Source: Acidobacteria bacterium Ga0074141 (GTDB lineage: Bacteria > Acidobacteriota > Blastocatellia > Pyrinomonadales > Pyrinomonadaceae). From it: 64,000 nucleotides of DNA. The translations under genes and the position numbers were made by a program. The stretch spans positions 372,001-436,000 of the forward strand of contig LNDP01000024.1 in the NCBI GenBank assembly GCA_001464665.1, given 5' to 3'. Positions 27,770-37,295 of the stretch are shown here, piece after piece. Below the pieces are notes generated by a model. The model had not been told where the DNA came from and made no database searches. It saw only the letters and a list, made by a program, of their open reading frames with translations. The number at the start of each line of letters is the position of its first letter. The first letter of the stretch is position 1.

Positions 27770-28810
27770 CTAAAAATAACTCTTTGATTCAAGCACCTTT
27801 CCCTGCGGGTGCTCGGCATTCGTCACCGAGAACGTAAAGCCCTTTTGTATCGCGAAGGCTCCGACCTCTCCGCGGCGTGAGATGGCGACGAAGCCGACTT
27901 GAAATTCCTTCGCCTTGGCGGTGTCGCGTTTAATGATGCGGCGGATGGCCTCGCGGCAGGCTTGCTCGGGCGAGCGTCCCATCCGCATTTGTTCTATGAC
28001 GGTGTGCGTCCCGCAGATGCGGATCACCTCTTCCCCGACGCCCGAACTCGTCGCCGCTCCGACCTCGTCATCAACAAAAAGCCCGGCCCCGATGATCGGC
28101 GAATCGCCGACGCGGCCATGCATCTTAAACGCCATTCCGCTGGTCGTCACCATGCCGGCGAACTTCCCTCTCGTGTCGATTGCGACGGTGCCCATCGTGT
28201 CATGGTTCGGCGAGCCGTCGCTCAAAAAATACGGCGCAGCCTGCGAGACCTTTTTGTTCTCGATGTTTATCTCCGGCTTGTATTTTGATTTCTCAAGCCA
28301 TTTCTTCCATTCCCGCTCGGCCTCGGGCGAGAGTTCGCCGCTCTCGATCGGAAACCCGTTCGCCGCGGCAAACTGCTGTGCTCCCATTCCGGCAAGCAGG
28401 ACGTGCGGCGTCAGTTCCATCACCTTTCGGGCGACCGAGACCGGATGCTTGATCCGCTCAAGATACGCGACGCTGCCGCAGTCGCCGTTGCCGTTCATAA
28501 TGCATGCATCGAGCGTCACCGTACCATCGCGGTCCGGGTTTGCACCAAGCCCGACGCAGCAGCTTTGCTCGAGCTCCGCCGCACGCCCCGCCGCCTCGAC
28601 CGCATCAAGCGCCGACCCCTTGCCGGCCAACACCGGCCACGCCGCCGCATTCGCCCGAACGCCGCTGTCCCACGTAGAAACCACCGCCGGCGATTTCACC
28701 TTCATCCCGGAACGCACCGGCTGGGCTTCCTGTCCGAGTGCCTTGGCGGCAAAAAGCAATGGGATACCCGCGATCGGCAGCCCGAGAAAATCTCTCCGCT
28801 TAATTGTCAT
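27770..28810 (-). CDS. N4-(beta-N-acetylglucosaminyl)-L-asparaginase-type Ntn hydrolase
   Basis: 346 residues. Twin-arginine-type signal KRRDFLGLPIAGIPLLFAAKALG. Alpha-subunit features GLGANPDRDGTVTLDA and the autocleavage site GSPNHDTMGTVAIDT, with Thr as the new N-terminus of the beta subunit, then GRVGDSPIIGAGLFVDDEVG. Probably secreted through Tat and cleaving the Asn-GlcNAc bond of glycopeptides or isoaspartyl peptides. Overlaps the ABC transporter gene by 11 bp, so the two are expressed together. Confidence 0.9.
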   Translation of the reverse strand: MTIKRRDFLGLPIAGIPLLFAAKALGQEAQPVRSGMKVKSPAVVSTWDSGVRANAAAWPVLAGKGSALDAVEAAGRAAELEQSCCVGLGANPDRDGTVTLDACIMNGNGDCGSVAYLERIKHPVSVARKVMELTPHVLLAGMGAQQFAAANGFPIESGELSPEAEREWKKWLEKSKYKPEINIENKKVSQAAPYFLSDGSPNHDTMGTVAIDTRGKFAGMVTTSGMAFKMHGRVGDSPIIGAGLFVDDEVGAATSSGVGEEVIRICGTHTVIEQMRMGRSPEQACREAIRRIIKRDTAKAKEFQVGFVAISRRGEVGAFAIQKGFTFSVTNAEHPQGKVLESKSYF

Positions 28811-30590
28811 TTTGGTCCATTGTATCTGCTATTTTGTCGAGGTTCAGGCTTCGTGCGGATGCATTAAAGATCTCGAAGTAAGTTCCCTCTTTCTCATAAA
28901 GTTCTTCGTGTGTGCCGATCTCGACGACGCGGCCTTCTTTTAGTACATAGATCAGGTCAGATTCGATGATCTGCGAGATGCTGTGCGAGATGACGACCAC
29001 CGTCCGATTCGCCTTTATTGCATCGAGGCTTTTCTTGATCTGCTCGGTCGCGACGGCGTCGAGGCTGGCGGTTGGCTCATCAAGAAAAATGATCGGCGGG
29101 TCTTTCAAGAAAAGCCGTGCGATGGCGATCCGCTGCTGCTGTCCGCCGGATAGCAGCTGCGCTTCCGAACCGTAGCCCTCGGGCAGCTTTGCGACCTGGT
29201 CGTGCAGATATGCTTTCCACGCCGCCGCCTTCACTTCCTCGATCGTCGCATCCATGTTGCCGTAGCGAATGTTCTCTTCGATCGAGCCGCGGAAGATGTG
29301 GTTCTTCTGCAGCACGAGCCCGATCTTTCGCCGCAGCATGCGTGTATCGTAATCCAGAATGTCTTCGCCGTCCAAGCAAATTTGGCCCTCGGTCGGGTCG
29401 TAAAATTTGCACAGCAGATTGAGCAGCGTCGATTTGCCCGCACCCGAAAGCCCGACGAAAGCGACCGTCGCCCCGGCGGGAATTGTCATGTTTACATCGA
29501 AGAGCGCCTGAGTGCCGTTGGGGTAAGTGAAACTTACGTTCTTCAGCTCAAACTCGCCTTTCAGGTGTGCGGTCGTCCGGTCGCCAGCTTCCTCTACGGC
29601 GTCGTCGGCATCGAGGATCTCGAAGAATCCTTCGGCGTAAGTCAGCGCCTCGTTTATCTCGTCGTAGATGCGGTGAAGCTGACGGATCGGCGCTGAGACG
29701 TTGTTGAAAAGCAGAATGTGGAACATTATCGCCCCGATCGACATCTGCTGATCTAGAACGAGATATGCCGTCAAAATAATGATCAGCGTAACGCCGAACT
29801 GCTCCGAAAAGGTCTTCAACGCGTCGAAAATATAGTTCGTCTTTCGTTGTTTAAGCTGAGCATTGATGAGGTCTTGCTGAAGGCCTGCCTGCTTTTCGCG
29901 TTCATACTCTTCGCGGACGAAGGACTTGATGACGATGATCGACTCAATGATGTTGAAAAGGCCATTGGTCCGCTGCTCGCGAAGATTTCGGAGCCCTCGG
30001 CGGACGCCTCTCAGCAGCGAAGCCTGCCGCCAACTTAGCAGAAAATAAAGCGGCAAAATGGCCGAAGCTACCAGCCCGACGTAAACATTCGCAAGAAACA
30101 TCACGACCAGGGCAAGTCCCGCATTGGCAAAAAGCGGCAGCAGGTCGATGAATATCCGCTGGACGAAACGCGTAAGGCTTTCCGCACCGCGGTCCATTCG
30201 CGTTTGCAGCTTGCCGGTTGCGTTCTCGTCGTCGGTAAAAAACGCGTATTTGTAGCTGAGCACCCGCTCAACCGCGTATTGCGAAAGCCGGCTCGAGAGG
30301 TTTATCCGGATGCGCTCGCCGAGCATGCTTTGGCCATACTTGACGACAATGTTGACGAGTTCTTTGCCGAAAAGAACTGCCGTGATAAAGAGCAGAAGCG
30401 GGGCGGAGCCTTCCACCGTTCGGCCCTGCTCGATCAGCGATTGGATCGAATCGACCGTATATCTGAGGACAAGCGGGTTGACCTGCGCAGCCACCGCGCC
30501 TATGAGCGTAAGGACAAACGAGAGCACGACCAGCCATTTGTAAGGCCGGACGAAGGGCACGAGCCTGCCGATTATCTGCCAGATATTCAT
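28800..30590 (-). CDS. ABC exporter, fused membrane and ATPase domains
   Basis: 596 residues from the ATG at 30590 (MNIWQIIGRLVPFVRPYKW); the longer open frame to 30749 is not needed. About six membrane helices in residues 1-320, then the ATPase domain: Walker A GLSGAGKST, signature LSGGQQQRIAIA, Walker B IIFLDEPTASLD and switch His VVVISHS. Half-transporter that dimerises, exporting lipids, glycans or drugs; substrate unknown. Next to a glycosyltransferase that reads divergently. Confidence 0.93.
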   Translation of the reverse strand: MNIWQIIGRLVPFVRPYKWLVVLSFVLTLIGAVAAQVNPLVLRYTVDSIQSLIEQGRTVEGSAPLLLFITAVLFGKELVNIVVKYGQSMLGERIRINLSSRLSQYAVERVLSYKYAFFTDDENATGKLQTRMDRGAESLTRFVQRIFIDLLPLFANAGLALVVMFLANVYVGLVASAILPLYFLLSWRQASLLRGVRRGLRNLREQRTNGLFNIIESIIVIKSFVREEYEREKQAGLQQDLINAQLKQRKTNYIFDALKTFSEQFGVTLIIILTAYLVLDQQMSIGAIMFHILLFNNVSAPIRQLHRIYDEINEALTYAEGFFEILDADDAVEEAGDRTTAHLKGEFELKNVSFTYPNGTQALFDVNMTIPAGATVAFVGLSGAGKSTLLNLLCKFYDPTEGQICLDGEDILDYDTRMLRRKIGLVLQKNHIFRGSIEENIRYGNMDATIEEVKAAAWKAYLHDQVAKLPEGYGSEAQLLSGGQQQRIAIARLFLKDPPIIFLDEPTASLDAVATEQIKKSLDAIKANRTVVVISHSISQIIESDLIYVLKEGRVVEIGTHEELYEKEGTYFEIFNASARSLNLDKIADTMDQNDN

Positions 30591-30653
30591 CAACGCCTGT
30601 TGTATTTTCGCCGCCGAAAGTTCTAGATTATTAGGTTTATCGGTTTTATCGAA

Positions 30654-31637
30654 ATGGATTCGGAAACTACTCAAAAACGAATGGACGCGCCGGAGCTTTC
30701 GCTTTTTCTGCCCGTGCTTGATGAAGAGGACAACCTCCGTCCGATGCACGCGAAGATCGCGGCGGCGCTCGACGCGCTCGGCAAAACGGCCGAGGTTATC
30801 TTTGTCGATGATGGTTCGACCGATAATAGCCTCGCGATATTGAAAGAGATCGCCGCCGAGGACGACCGCGTTCGCGTCATCTCGCTTCGCCGAAATTATG
30901 GCCAGACCGCTGCGATGTCCGCCGGCATCGACGCCGCAAAAGGCGACATCCTCATCCCGATGGATGCCGATCTGCAGAACGACCCGGCAGACATCAAACG
31001 CCTGCTCGACAAGCTCGACGAAGGTTACGACGTCGTCTCCGGCTGGCGAAAGGATAGGCAGGACAAGCTAATCTCGCGAAAGATCCCGTCGCAGATCGCC
31101 AATCGCATTATTTCCTGGATCGGCGACGTTCCGCTGCACGACTACGGCTGCTCGCTCAAGGCTTATCGCCGCGATGTTATCCAGGACGTAAAGCTTTACG
31201 GCGAGATGCACCGCTTTATTCCGATCTATGCAAGTTGGGCCGGAGCCCGCGTGACCGAGATCCCGGTCGATCACCACGCACGCACCGCCGGCAAATCGAA
31301 ATACGGCATCTCGCGGACGATCAAGGTCATCTTCGACCTGATCACCATCAAGTTCATGGCGGAGTATCACACCAAGCCGCTGTATGTATTTGGCGGCTTT
31401 GGCATGCTGGCGTTCTTTATCTCGATGATCGCCGGCGTCTGGGCGATCGTGCTGAAGCTCTTCTACAGCACGTCGTTCATCCTAACGCCGCTGCCCATTA
31501 TCGCCATCGTGATGCTTGCCATCTCGGTCCAGTTTTTCCTAATGGGCCTCCTCGCCGAACTCCTCGTCCGCACCTACCACGAATCACAGGACAAGGCGAT
31601 ATATGCGGTAAGAGAAAGGATCGGTTTCGATGGGTAG
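30654..31637 (+). CDS. GT2 glycosyltransferase, polyprenyl-phosphate type (ArnC/DPM1-like)
   Basis: 327 residues. GT-A fold with SLFLPVLDEEDNL, VIFVDDGSTDNS and MDADLQNDPADI (DxD), then HHARTAGKSKYG, the motif of polyprenyl-phosphate glycosyltransferases. Two C-terminal membrane helices (about 240-265 and 275-300). Transfers a sugar from a nucleotide donor to a lipid carrier at the membrane, for later use in glycan assembly. The end overlaps by 8 bp the next accessory gene. Confidence 0.92.
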   Translation: MDSETTQKRMDAPELSLFLPVLDEEDNLRPMHAKIAAALDALGKTAEVIFVDDGSTDNSLAILKEIAAEDDRVRVISLRRNYGQTAAMSAGIDAAKGDILIPMDADLQNDPADIKRLLDKLDEGYDVVSGWRKDRQDKLISRKIPSQIANRIISWIGDVPLHDYGCSLKAYRRDVIQDVKLYGEMHRFIPIYASWAGARVTEIPVDHHARTAGKSKYGISRTIKVIFDLITIKFMAEYHTKPLYVFGGFGMLAFFISMIAGVWAIVLKLFYSTSFILTPLPIIAIVMLAISVQFFLMGLLAELLVRTYHESQDKAIYAVRERIGFDG

Positions 31638-31980
31638 AGAGCTTTTTACTTTCATTGAGACCAAGTGGTTCTCCAAGCGTATTGTTGAGCTTTTATCGGA
31701 TGATGAGTACGCCCAAATGCAGTGGCGTTTGATCCAGATCCCGGATATTGGCGACGTGATTCCCGGAGGCGGAGGAATTCGCAAGTTTCGGCATTCTGCA
31801 AAGTCGAAAGGAAAACGGGGCGGTGCACGAGTGATATACTATTATGCAGTTTCCGTTGAGCAGATTTTTATGCTCGAAATATTCACGAAGAATGAGATGA
31901 CAGACATTACGCTGCCGAGGCTTCGGGAACTAAAAAAGATTGTTGACGAATGGGTGAAAGATGGACAACGAAAGATTTGA
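31630..31980 (+). CDS. HigB/RelE-like toxin
   Basis: 116 residues. The pattern LMRELFTF-like start, then WRLIQIPDIGDVIPGGGGIRKFR and GGARVIYYYAVSVEQIFML matches the HigB-2/RelE superfamily mRNA-interferase fold, in which the conserved basic/aromatic residues of the last strand act on ribosome-bound mRNA. Start codon lies inside the glycosyltransferase 3' end. The following gene overlaps by 20 bp. Activity not shown by sequence. Confidence 0.75.
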   Translation: MGRELFTFIETKWFSKRIVELLSDDEYAQMQWRLIQIPDIGDVIPGGGGIRKFRHSAKSKGKRGGARVIYYYAVSVEQIFMLEIFTKNEMTDITLPRLRELKKIVDEWVKDGQRKI

Positions 31981-32281
31981 ACAATTGAAGTCCAGCATAA
32001 TTGATGCGGGAAGAATAATGCGTGGCGAGATCATGCCATCGCGTGTCTTCGAGATAGAGGTTATAGATCGACCCTCGGCACCTGCCGAATCTTGGGCGGT
32101 TTGTCTAGATTCGGATGACCATTCACTTTTAATACCTCGCAAGCTTTATCTGGTTAGGTTTGTGGACGGCGGTGTTTGGGTCCGCGATGAGAATGGGGAA
32201 ATGACCAGTTGTGATTCTGACGATTTTGTACCGATCTCCTTGGCCAAGGAGGCCCAAGAACTCTTCGCCGAAGCTGCATAA
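31961..32281 (+). CDS. Probable antitoxin with HigA-type N-terminus and an unrelated C-terminus
   Basis: 106 residues. Residues 1-33 (FEQLKSSIIDAGRIMRGEIM, PSRVFEI) match the start of HigA/NadS-type antitoxins, which normally continue into an HTH DNA-binding domain. Here the sequence switches to EVIDRPSAPAESWAVCLDSD and a beta-rich acidic tail (VRFVDGGVWVRDENGEM), so the HTH is missing or replaced. It could still neutralise the upstream toxin through its N-terminal segment. The C-terminal family is not recognised. Confidence 0.6.
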   Translation: MDNERFEQLKSSIIDAGRIMRGEIMPSRVFEIEVIDRPSAPAESWAVCLDSDDHSLLIPRKLYLVRFVDGGVWVRDENGEMTSCDSDDFVPISLAKEAQELFAEAA

Positions 32282-32322
32282 GGACTACCAGTTGCACTGT
32301 TTACCACTTTTAGCATCCCCAG

Positions 32323-32760
32323 ATGAGTAAACATCGTCGCGTTATCGGAACTGACGACCTGACCATTTCGAAGGCTGAGTCCGAACTCGGGTTTCTGTTG
32401 ACACTCACGTTTCGTGAATGGCTGAAGCTGAATAACGGCCGATCGATCGAAGATGTGACAGTGTTCCCCGTGTTCGATGAACGCGATCCGCGAAAGACTT
32501 GGGACTCGATCGTTCGAAACTACCAGACCAATTGGAGGACCTGGCTCGATAACATTGGTGCTGAACACGACTTCTCACACTTACTTCCACTAGGAGACTT
32601 TGGTTCTGGCGACTACTTCTGTTTCGACTTCTCCAGATTCGGCGAGAGCCATGAACCTGTGATCGTCCTTTGGTACCACGAAACGGGGGAAACGAAGATC
32701 GTAGCAAATGACTTTGCGGAGTTTGTGGGCTTGGTTGAGTCAGGCGAGCTAGAGTACTGA
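32323..32760 (+). CDS. SMI1/KNR4 family protein
   Basis: 145 residues. The SMI1_KNR4 pattern is visible: ISKAESELGFLLTLTFREWL, GDFGSGDYFCFDFSRF (GxxxGD...FDxS), EPVIVLWYH and VANDFAEFVGLV. In bacteria such proteins are often immunity or effector-associated. It sits after the toxin-antitoxin pair and 6 bp before asnB, whose start it may influence. No toxin of its own is visible next to it. Confidence 0.8.
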   Translation: MSKHRRVIGTDDLTISKAESELGFLLTLTFREWLKLNNGRSIEDVTVFPVFDERDPRKTWDSIVRNYQTNWRTWLDNIGAEHDFSHLLPLGDFGSGDYFCFDFSRFGESHEPVIVLWYHETGETKIVANDFAEFVGLVESGELEY

Positions 32761-32766
32761 TCGACA

Positions 32767-34755
32767 ATGTGCGGAATTGCGGGCTGGATAAATCTCGACA
32801 CAACTAAGCTAAATCACGACGCCGAGGCGGTGCTGCACTCGATGTGTGAGCGGATCGTGCATCGCGGGCCGGACAGTGAAGGCGTCTGGCTTGATGACAC
32901 GGTCGCGCTCGGCATGCGTCGGCTTTCGATCATCGATCTGCACACCGGCGATCAGCCTGTGTTCAATTGCGACCGCTCGGTCGTCGTGATGATGAACGGC
33001 GAGCTTTACAACTACCGCGAGGTCCGCGCCGAACTCGAAGCTAAAGGCCACAAGTTTACGACCAAATCTGACACCGAGATCCTGCCGCATCTGTACGAAG
33101 AATATGGCGAGGGCCTGCTCGATCACGTAAACGGCATGTACGCTTTTTCGCTCTGGGACGCGAAGCGTAAAAAGCTGATCATCGCCCGCGACCGCTTCGG
33201 CGAAAAGCCGCTATATTACGGCGTCTTCGACGGCAAGCTGATCTGGGCATCTGAGCTCAAAGCGATACTCGCACATCCCGCCGTAAAGCCCGAGCTCGAC
33301 CTGAACGCACTCCGCCATTACGTCTCGTTCGACTACGTCCCGGCGCCGATGTCGATCTTCAAAGACATCCACAAACTCCCGGCGGCACACGTCCTGACGG
33401 TCGAGAACGGTGAAGTAAAGACCCGACGCTACTGGGATATCTCTTGGACTAGCTCCCCTCCTTACGAAGGAGGGGTGGCCGCCGCCTTGGGCGGACGGGG
33501 TGGTTCTCTCGACGCGAACGGAGAAGCTCCCGCAAAGACGCAAAGACGCAAAGAAGCGTCGCTCACCGAGAAAGCCGACGAACTGAAAGGTCTGCTCTCC
33601 GATGCTGTCCGGATGCGGCTTGTCTCTGATGTTCCGCTTGGCATTCTGCTTTCCGGCGGGATCGATTCCTCGACCGTCGCGGCCTTTGCCGTTCAACACG
33701 CGACCGAGCGCGTAAAGACCTTTTCGATCGGCTTTGAGGAAGACAGCTTTGACGAATCGAAATATGCGCGGCGGGTCGCGAAGCATCTCGATACCGAGCA
33801 CTACGAAGACAAACTCTCGGCCGCGACCGCCGGCGACCTGATCGGCGAGATCGGCGGCTGGCTTGATGAACCGATGTCTGATGGTTCGCTGATCCCGACC
33901 TTTCTGCTCGCCCGCTTTGTCCGCAAGCACGTTACGGTCGCTCTCGGCGGTGATGGTGGCGACGAGCTTTTCGCCGGCTATCCGATGTATTACGCCCATC
34001 GGGTCGCGGCCCGGTATCTCGCACTGCCCTCGCTTCTCCGCCGTGGTTTGATCGAGCCGGTCGTCAATGCTCTTCCCGTTTCAACGAAAAACCTGTCGTT
34101 CGAATACAAGGCCAAGCGGTTCATCCGGGCGGCTCGTTATGATGACGTCACGCGGCATCATTCATGGTTCGGCTCGTTCTCGGTCGATCAGCACGATCAG
34201 CTTTTCACCAAAGATGTCCTCGCCCAGACCGACGCCGATATCTACCGCGGCGTGCGTGGACTCGTCGGCGGTTCCGATGCAAAAAATGTCATCGAGCAGA
34301 TGCAGTACGCCGATATCAATTTCTATCTCGCCGAGGACATCCTGACAAAGGTCGATCGGGCGGCGATGGCCGTCTCGCTCGAGACGCGTGCTCCGTTCCT
34401 CGACCCACGCGTCGGCCAGTTCGCGGCGTCGATCCCGGTCGAATACAAACTCAGGGGCAAGAGCGGCAAGGTCATCCTCAAAGAGGCGATGCGTGATTTG
34501 CTGCCGCAGGATATTCTCCACCGGCCCAAGAAAGGCTTCGGCATCCCGATCGCCGAATGGCTAAAAGGCCGCCTCAATCCGCTCATGCACGACATGCTCT
34601 CACCCGAAAGGTTAAAGCAACAAGGCCTCTTCAACCCCGATTACGTCCAACGTCTCATCACCGAACACGAAACCGGCCGAGCCTCGCACCACAAAGAACT
34701 CTGGACCCTTCTCGTCTTCGAACTCTGGTCAGACAACTTCCTGCCCAACGGCTAG
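32767..34755 (+). CDS. asnB: Asparagine synthase (glutamine-hydrolysing), with in-frame repeat insertion
   Basis: 662 residues. Catalytic Cys2 (MCGIAGWI), glutaminase-domain motifs (LGMRRLSIIDL, NGELYNYREV), ATP-PPase loop LLSGGIDSST and C-terminal RAPFLDPRVGQFA. ATP-dependent transfer of glutamine amide nitrogen; homologues near glycan genes can amidate sugars or peptides. Residues about 229-266 (SSPPYEGGVAAALGGRGG and then QRRKEA) lie between the two domains and come from dispersed repeats. Insert and deletion of frame are balanced, so the gene remains open. Confidence 0.93.
   Translation: MCGIAGWINLDTTKLNHDAEAVLHSMCERIVHRGPDSEGVWLDDTVALGMRRLSIIDLHTGDQPVFNCDRSVVVMMNGELYNYREVRAELEAKGHKFTTKSDTEILPHLYEEYGEGLLDHVNGMYAFSLWDAKRKKLIIARDRFGEKPLYYGVFDGKLIWASELKAILAHPAVKPELDLNALRHYVSFDYVPAPMSIFKDIHKLPAAHVLTVENGEVKTRRYWDISWTSSPPYEGGVAAALGGRGGSLDANGEAPAKTQRRKEASLTEKADELKGLLSDAVRMRLVSDVPLGILLSGGIDSSTVAAFAVQHATERVKTFSIGFEEDSFDESKYARRVAKHLDTEHYEDKLSAATAGDLIGEIGGWLDEPMSDGSLIPTFLLARFVRKHVTVALGGDGGDELFAGYPMYYAHRVAARYLALPSLLRRGLIEPVVNALPVSTKNLSFEYKAKRFIRAARYDDVTRHHSWFGSFSVDQHDQLFTKDVLAQTDADIYRGVRGLVGGSDAKNVIEQMQYADINFYLAEDILTKVDRAAMAVSLETRAPFLDPRVGQFAASIPVEYKLRGKSGKVILKEAMRDLLPQDILHRPKKGFGIPIAEWLKGRLNPLMHDMLSPERLKQQGLFNPDYVQRLITEHETGRASHHKELWTLLVFELWSDNFLPNG
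33453..33565. repeat. Two dispersed repeats in frame inside asnB
   Basis: First CCCTCCTTACGAAGGAGGGG plus CCGCCTTGGGCGG, both palindromic; second CGCAAAGACGCAAAGACGCA, a tandem CGCAAAGA repeat. Together they supply about 37 residues in the linker between the glutaminase and synthetase domains. Both look like intergenic repeats that have landed in coding sequence. Confidence 0.7.
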
Positions 34756-34830
34756 AGCTCCTGATTTTCTTCATTTCCCATTTCGTGGTTCCGCCGACAG
34801 ATCTTCCACGAAACACGTCGGCCATACGAT

Positions 34831-36237
34831 CTAATTTCCCACCAGGCTTAACAGCATGGATGATCGCACATCACCATCCTCACTCATCGTCAGGAGAGTT
34901 CGCTTCAGCCAGTGCTCCACCTTGGGGTCTTTGTTGGGTAGTCTGATGATGTCTAGTAGCCGATCGTACTTATTCGGGTTATGTGACTCCTCATATCCCT
35001 GAATTAGCGAGGTAATTCCATCTGTGTCCGAGCCTTCAATTACACCCCTCGCTAAGATATCGGCCTCGACGAGAGGAGAGTGAGCAATCGTATAGAAAGC
35101 AATCCACCGTTCTTCGTCGTCGGTTCTCATAAACTCTTTGGCCCATGAGATAGTCGCCGAATCCCCCATGCCTGCGAGACCAAAAGTCAACTCCCAATTC
35201 TCTTGGTACTCCCCACCGACAAGGAGCCTCACAATCTCAGTTGCCTCCGCGTTCGGGAAACGAACAAACCATTCTGCCAGCCGGCCCGCCTCCTCTTTGT
35301 TCGCGGACCTCAGTGCTGCCATCATAAGACCGACGTGCCTTTCATCAGCGGTTTTGAGGAGAGCCCACATGATTGGCCATCTCGATGAACTATCGAGGTC
35401 TGGATAGTTCCGTCCGAGCCGAACCAGCAAAGCCTCATGCCGTGTGGTGGTGATGTATTGGCTGAGCGGGCCAATATAACTCAACGGAATCGGCGAGTCG
35501 ATCAAATTCTTGAAAAATTCTGCGGCTTCTTTATGCCCTCCCCACGCGAACGCCCATAGCACATCTCTCTGTGTGTCTGACTCTGACTTGCGGAATATCT
35601 CAACTAGATCCTTAAAAGTCTTGTCTGGCGTTGGCGTGCTTAGATGATCATCAATCAACTTACCCAAGAGCTTCGGGTATTTCTGGGGCTGACGGCCTTG
35701 TTTCGCGCGACGAGCGAGTTCCCTTAGCTCCCGCTTTTCTACTTCGTAGTCATTTCTCTCACTGACACGGATCATGTGTCTGAGCGCGATAAGTGAATCT
35801 GCAGATTCATCGTCCCAGATGGGCGAGTTCATCGCTTCTGTCGCCCCGATCGATAGCCTCCATTCGCCTTTCCCTTTTTCGAGAAAAAGCAGGTATTTTG
35901 GCACTTCCTTTGGCAGCTTCTCGGCCAAGAATGTGGGAAGATTTGTTTCGCGGTTTAGTGGGAATCTGATAACCGTGCAGCTCGTGTTCACCTCGGAAGC
36001 AGTGTACTCCTTAGCCGCGAATTCACCTTTCAGAACTTGTCGAATGTGGAAATCTACTTTGTTTCCGCTCTTGCTGTACGGCTCTGCGAGCAGTATCACT
36101 GAAGCCGCCTTCACATGATCGTAGTGCGTAGTAGACAGATATCCGTCGGCATATGAACAGGCAAAAATACTTGTAAGGAATGCGACGTGGATAAATGCGG
36201 TCGCAAAAATAATTTTGGTTATTCTGAAAATTGACAT
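34831..36237 (-). CDS. Exported HEAT-like repeat protein, accessory
   Basis: 468 residues from the ATG at 36237, which gives the signal-like segment IFRITKIIFATAFIHVAFLTSIFACSYADG (the cysteine could be lipid-modified, but the LTSIFAC lipobox is imperfect). The first about 130 residues are beta-rich (FLEKGKGEWRLSIG); the rest is helix-pair repeats (FLIKTADERHVGLMM-like segments). More AT-rich than asnB by eye. Function unknown. Located between asnB and a fragment of the prolyl aminopeptidase gene, so it is probably accessory cargo. Confidence 0.65.
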   Translation of the reverse strand: MSIFRITKIIFATAFIHVAFLTSIFACSYADGYLSTTHYDHVKAASVILLAEPYSKSGNKVDFHIRQVLKGEFAAKEYTASEVNTSCTVIRFPLNRETNLPTFLAEKLPKEVPKYLLFLEKGKGEWRLSIGATEAMNSPIWDDESADSLIALRHMIRVSERNDYEVEKRELRELARRAKQGRQPQKYPKLLGKLIDDHLSTPTPDKTFKDLVEIFRKSESDTQRDVLWAFAWGGHKEAAEFFKNLIDSPIPLSYIGPLSQYITTTRHEALLVRLGRNYPDLDSSSRWPIMWALLKTADERHVGLMMAALRSANKEEAGRLAEWFVRFPNAEATEIVRLLVGGEYQENWELTFGLAGMGDSATISWAKEFMRTDDEERWIAFYTIAHSPLVEADILARGVIEGSDTDGITSLIQGYEESHNPNKYDRLLDIIRLPNKDPKVEHWLKRTLLTMSEDGDVRSSMLLSLVGN

Positions 36238-36493
36238 GCTGGTCCTCGAATGCCGAAGTGATTTAAATGCATCAAGTAAAGTCAAAATTTCGTTCAGAAA
36301 TGACTTAACGAAACCTGTTTATCTGCTCTGCGTTTCTTAAAGAATAGAGATGCAGACCTCGTCAAAATGGATGTATATACCAGGCGAGCTGCTGCGTTCA
36401 CGGCTTGAAGCCTTTGGGCTCTTTGAATTGCAATAACGCTACTGTTATCGTCCGGTTTCCACCGTGGCATTCTTTCACGTATCATTTAGGCAT
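36238..36493. other. Intergenic stretch with no recognisable gene
   Basis: About 250 bp between the HEAT-like gene and the aminopeptidase fragment. A minus-strand frame from 36485 to 36294 is open for 63 codons but has no homology-like features or RBS, so I reject it. The promoter of the HEAT-like gene must lie here. Confidence 0.4.
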
Positions 36494-36583
36494 ATGAAAA
36501 CTCTCTACCCCGAGCTCGAGCCTTTTGAATCTGGCATGTTGAAGGTGTCGGATATTCACGAGATCTATTGGGAATTGACATAG
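36494..36583 (+). pseudogene. Fragment of the prolyl aminopeptidase 5' end
   Basis: ATG at 36494 and 26 codons (MKTLYPELEPFESGMLKVSD and onward to YWE) copy the start of the intact gene at 37296; then ELT and a stop follow. Three bases differ among the first 22; the following 58 bases (about 36516-36573) are identical. The two changes in the first codons are synonymous, the third conservative (Leu for Ile). Similarity extends a few bases upstream (TATCAT). The fragment stops abruptly where accessory DNA begins. Confidence 0.93.
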
Positions 36584-36620
36584 CCGCGTTTAAGGTTTGG
36601 AAAGAAGCGGAGGAGAAAGC

Positions 36621-37163
36621 ATGTGGAGGAAAGTAATGATGAAGAGGAGATATTCGAGGAATGTTGCCGGCTTTCAGGCCCTTAAGAGAGTGGTTGTTTT
36701 ACCTATAATGGGCCTGTTGCTTTTTGCCGCCACGAATGTAGCGGCCCAAGGTTGGAACGGCATAATCCCTTGTGTTACGACCCGTCTTCAGGCCGAGAAA
36801 ATCCTGGGGCGAGATCCGGACCCGGACATTATAGGGATATATCATTTAAAGAAATACAGCGTGAACGTCCATTACGACCGACGGGACTTAAGCTCTCCGG
36901 CGGAAGATATCGTTTCGTCATTTGTCGTATACTTGAACGATACCGTAAAACTCAAATCGTACGTCAAGAAGCTTCGGAATTTTCCTAAAGACTTTCTCAG
37001 AACCGAGTTACCATACAGTCTCACCCGTGTGTACGGGGCGGCGTCATATATCGACGGTGAAAAAGGTTTCATTATAAAGGTCCAAAAAGATGAGAACGAC
37101 GACGAAGTGATTTACGGCTTTGAATACTTTTGCACCTCAGAGGAATGCGAGAAGCCGGGTTGA
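36621..37163 (+). CDS. Secreted hypothetical protein, accessory
   Basis: 180 residues from the ATG at 36621, which follows AGGAG with proper spacing. Basic N-terminus and signal peptide (VVVLPIMGLLLFAATNVAAQ), then GWNGIIPCVTTRLQAEKILG, two further cysteines near the C-terminus. The opening with W-x-G-I-x-P and a paired cysteine recalls small secreted proteins of this phylum; function unknown. It lies between the aminopeptidase fragment and the intact aminopeptidase gene and so is cargo. Confidence 0.65.
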   Translation: MWRKVMMKRRYSRNVAGFQALKRVVVLPIMGLLLFAATNVAAQGWNGIIPCVTTRLQAEKILGRDPDPDIIGIYHLKKYSVNVHYDRRDLSSPAEDIVSSFVVYLNDTVKLKSYVKKLRNFPKDFLRTELPYSLTRVYGAASYIDGEKGFIIKVQKDENDDEVIYGFEYFCTSEECEKPG

Positions 37164-37295
37164 CGATCACCATAACAATTGCCCCACAGTTCTGCTCTTC
37201 GTCCATTTGATTGATCTCGAATGAATTACTGCTCCTGTTAATCTGTCACCGCGTCTTTTGGTTACCAAGACCGGCTCGGTTATCATCGAAATCAT

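Noticed and set aside
36294-36485. Minus-strand 63-codon frame upstream of the pip fragment
   Set aside because: No ribosome-binding site or recognisable sequence; low-complexity composition.
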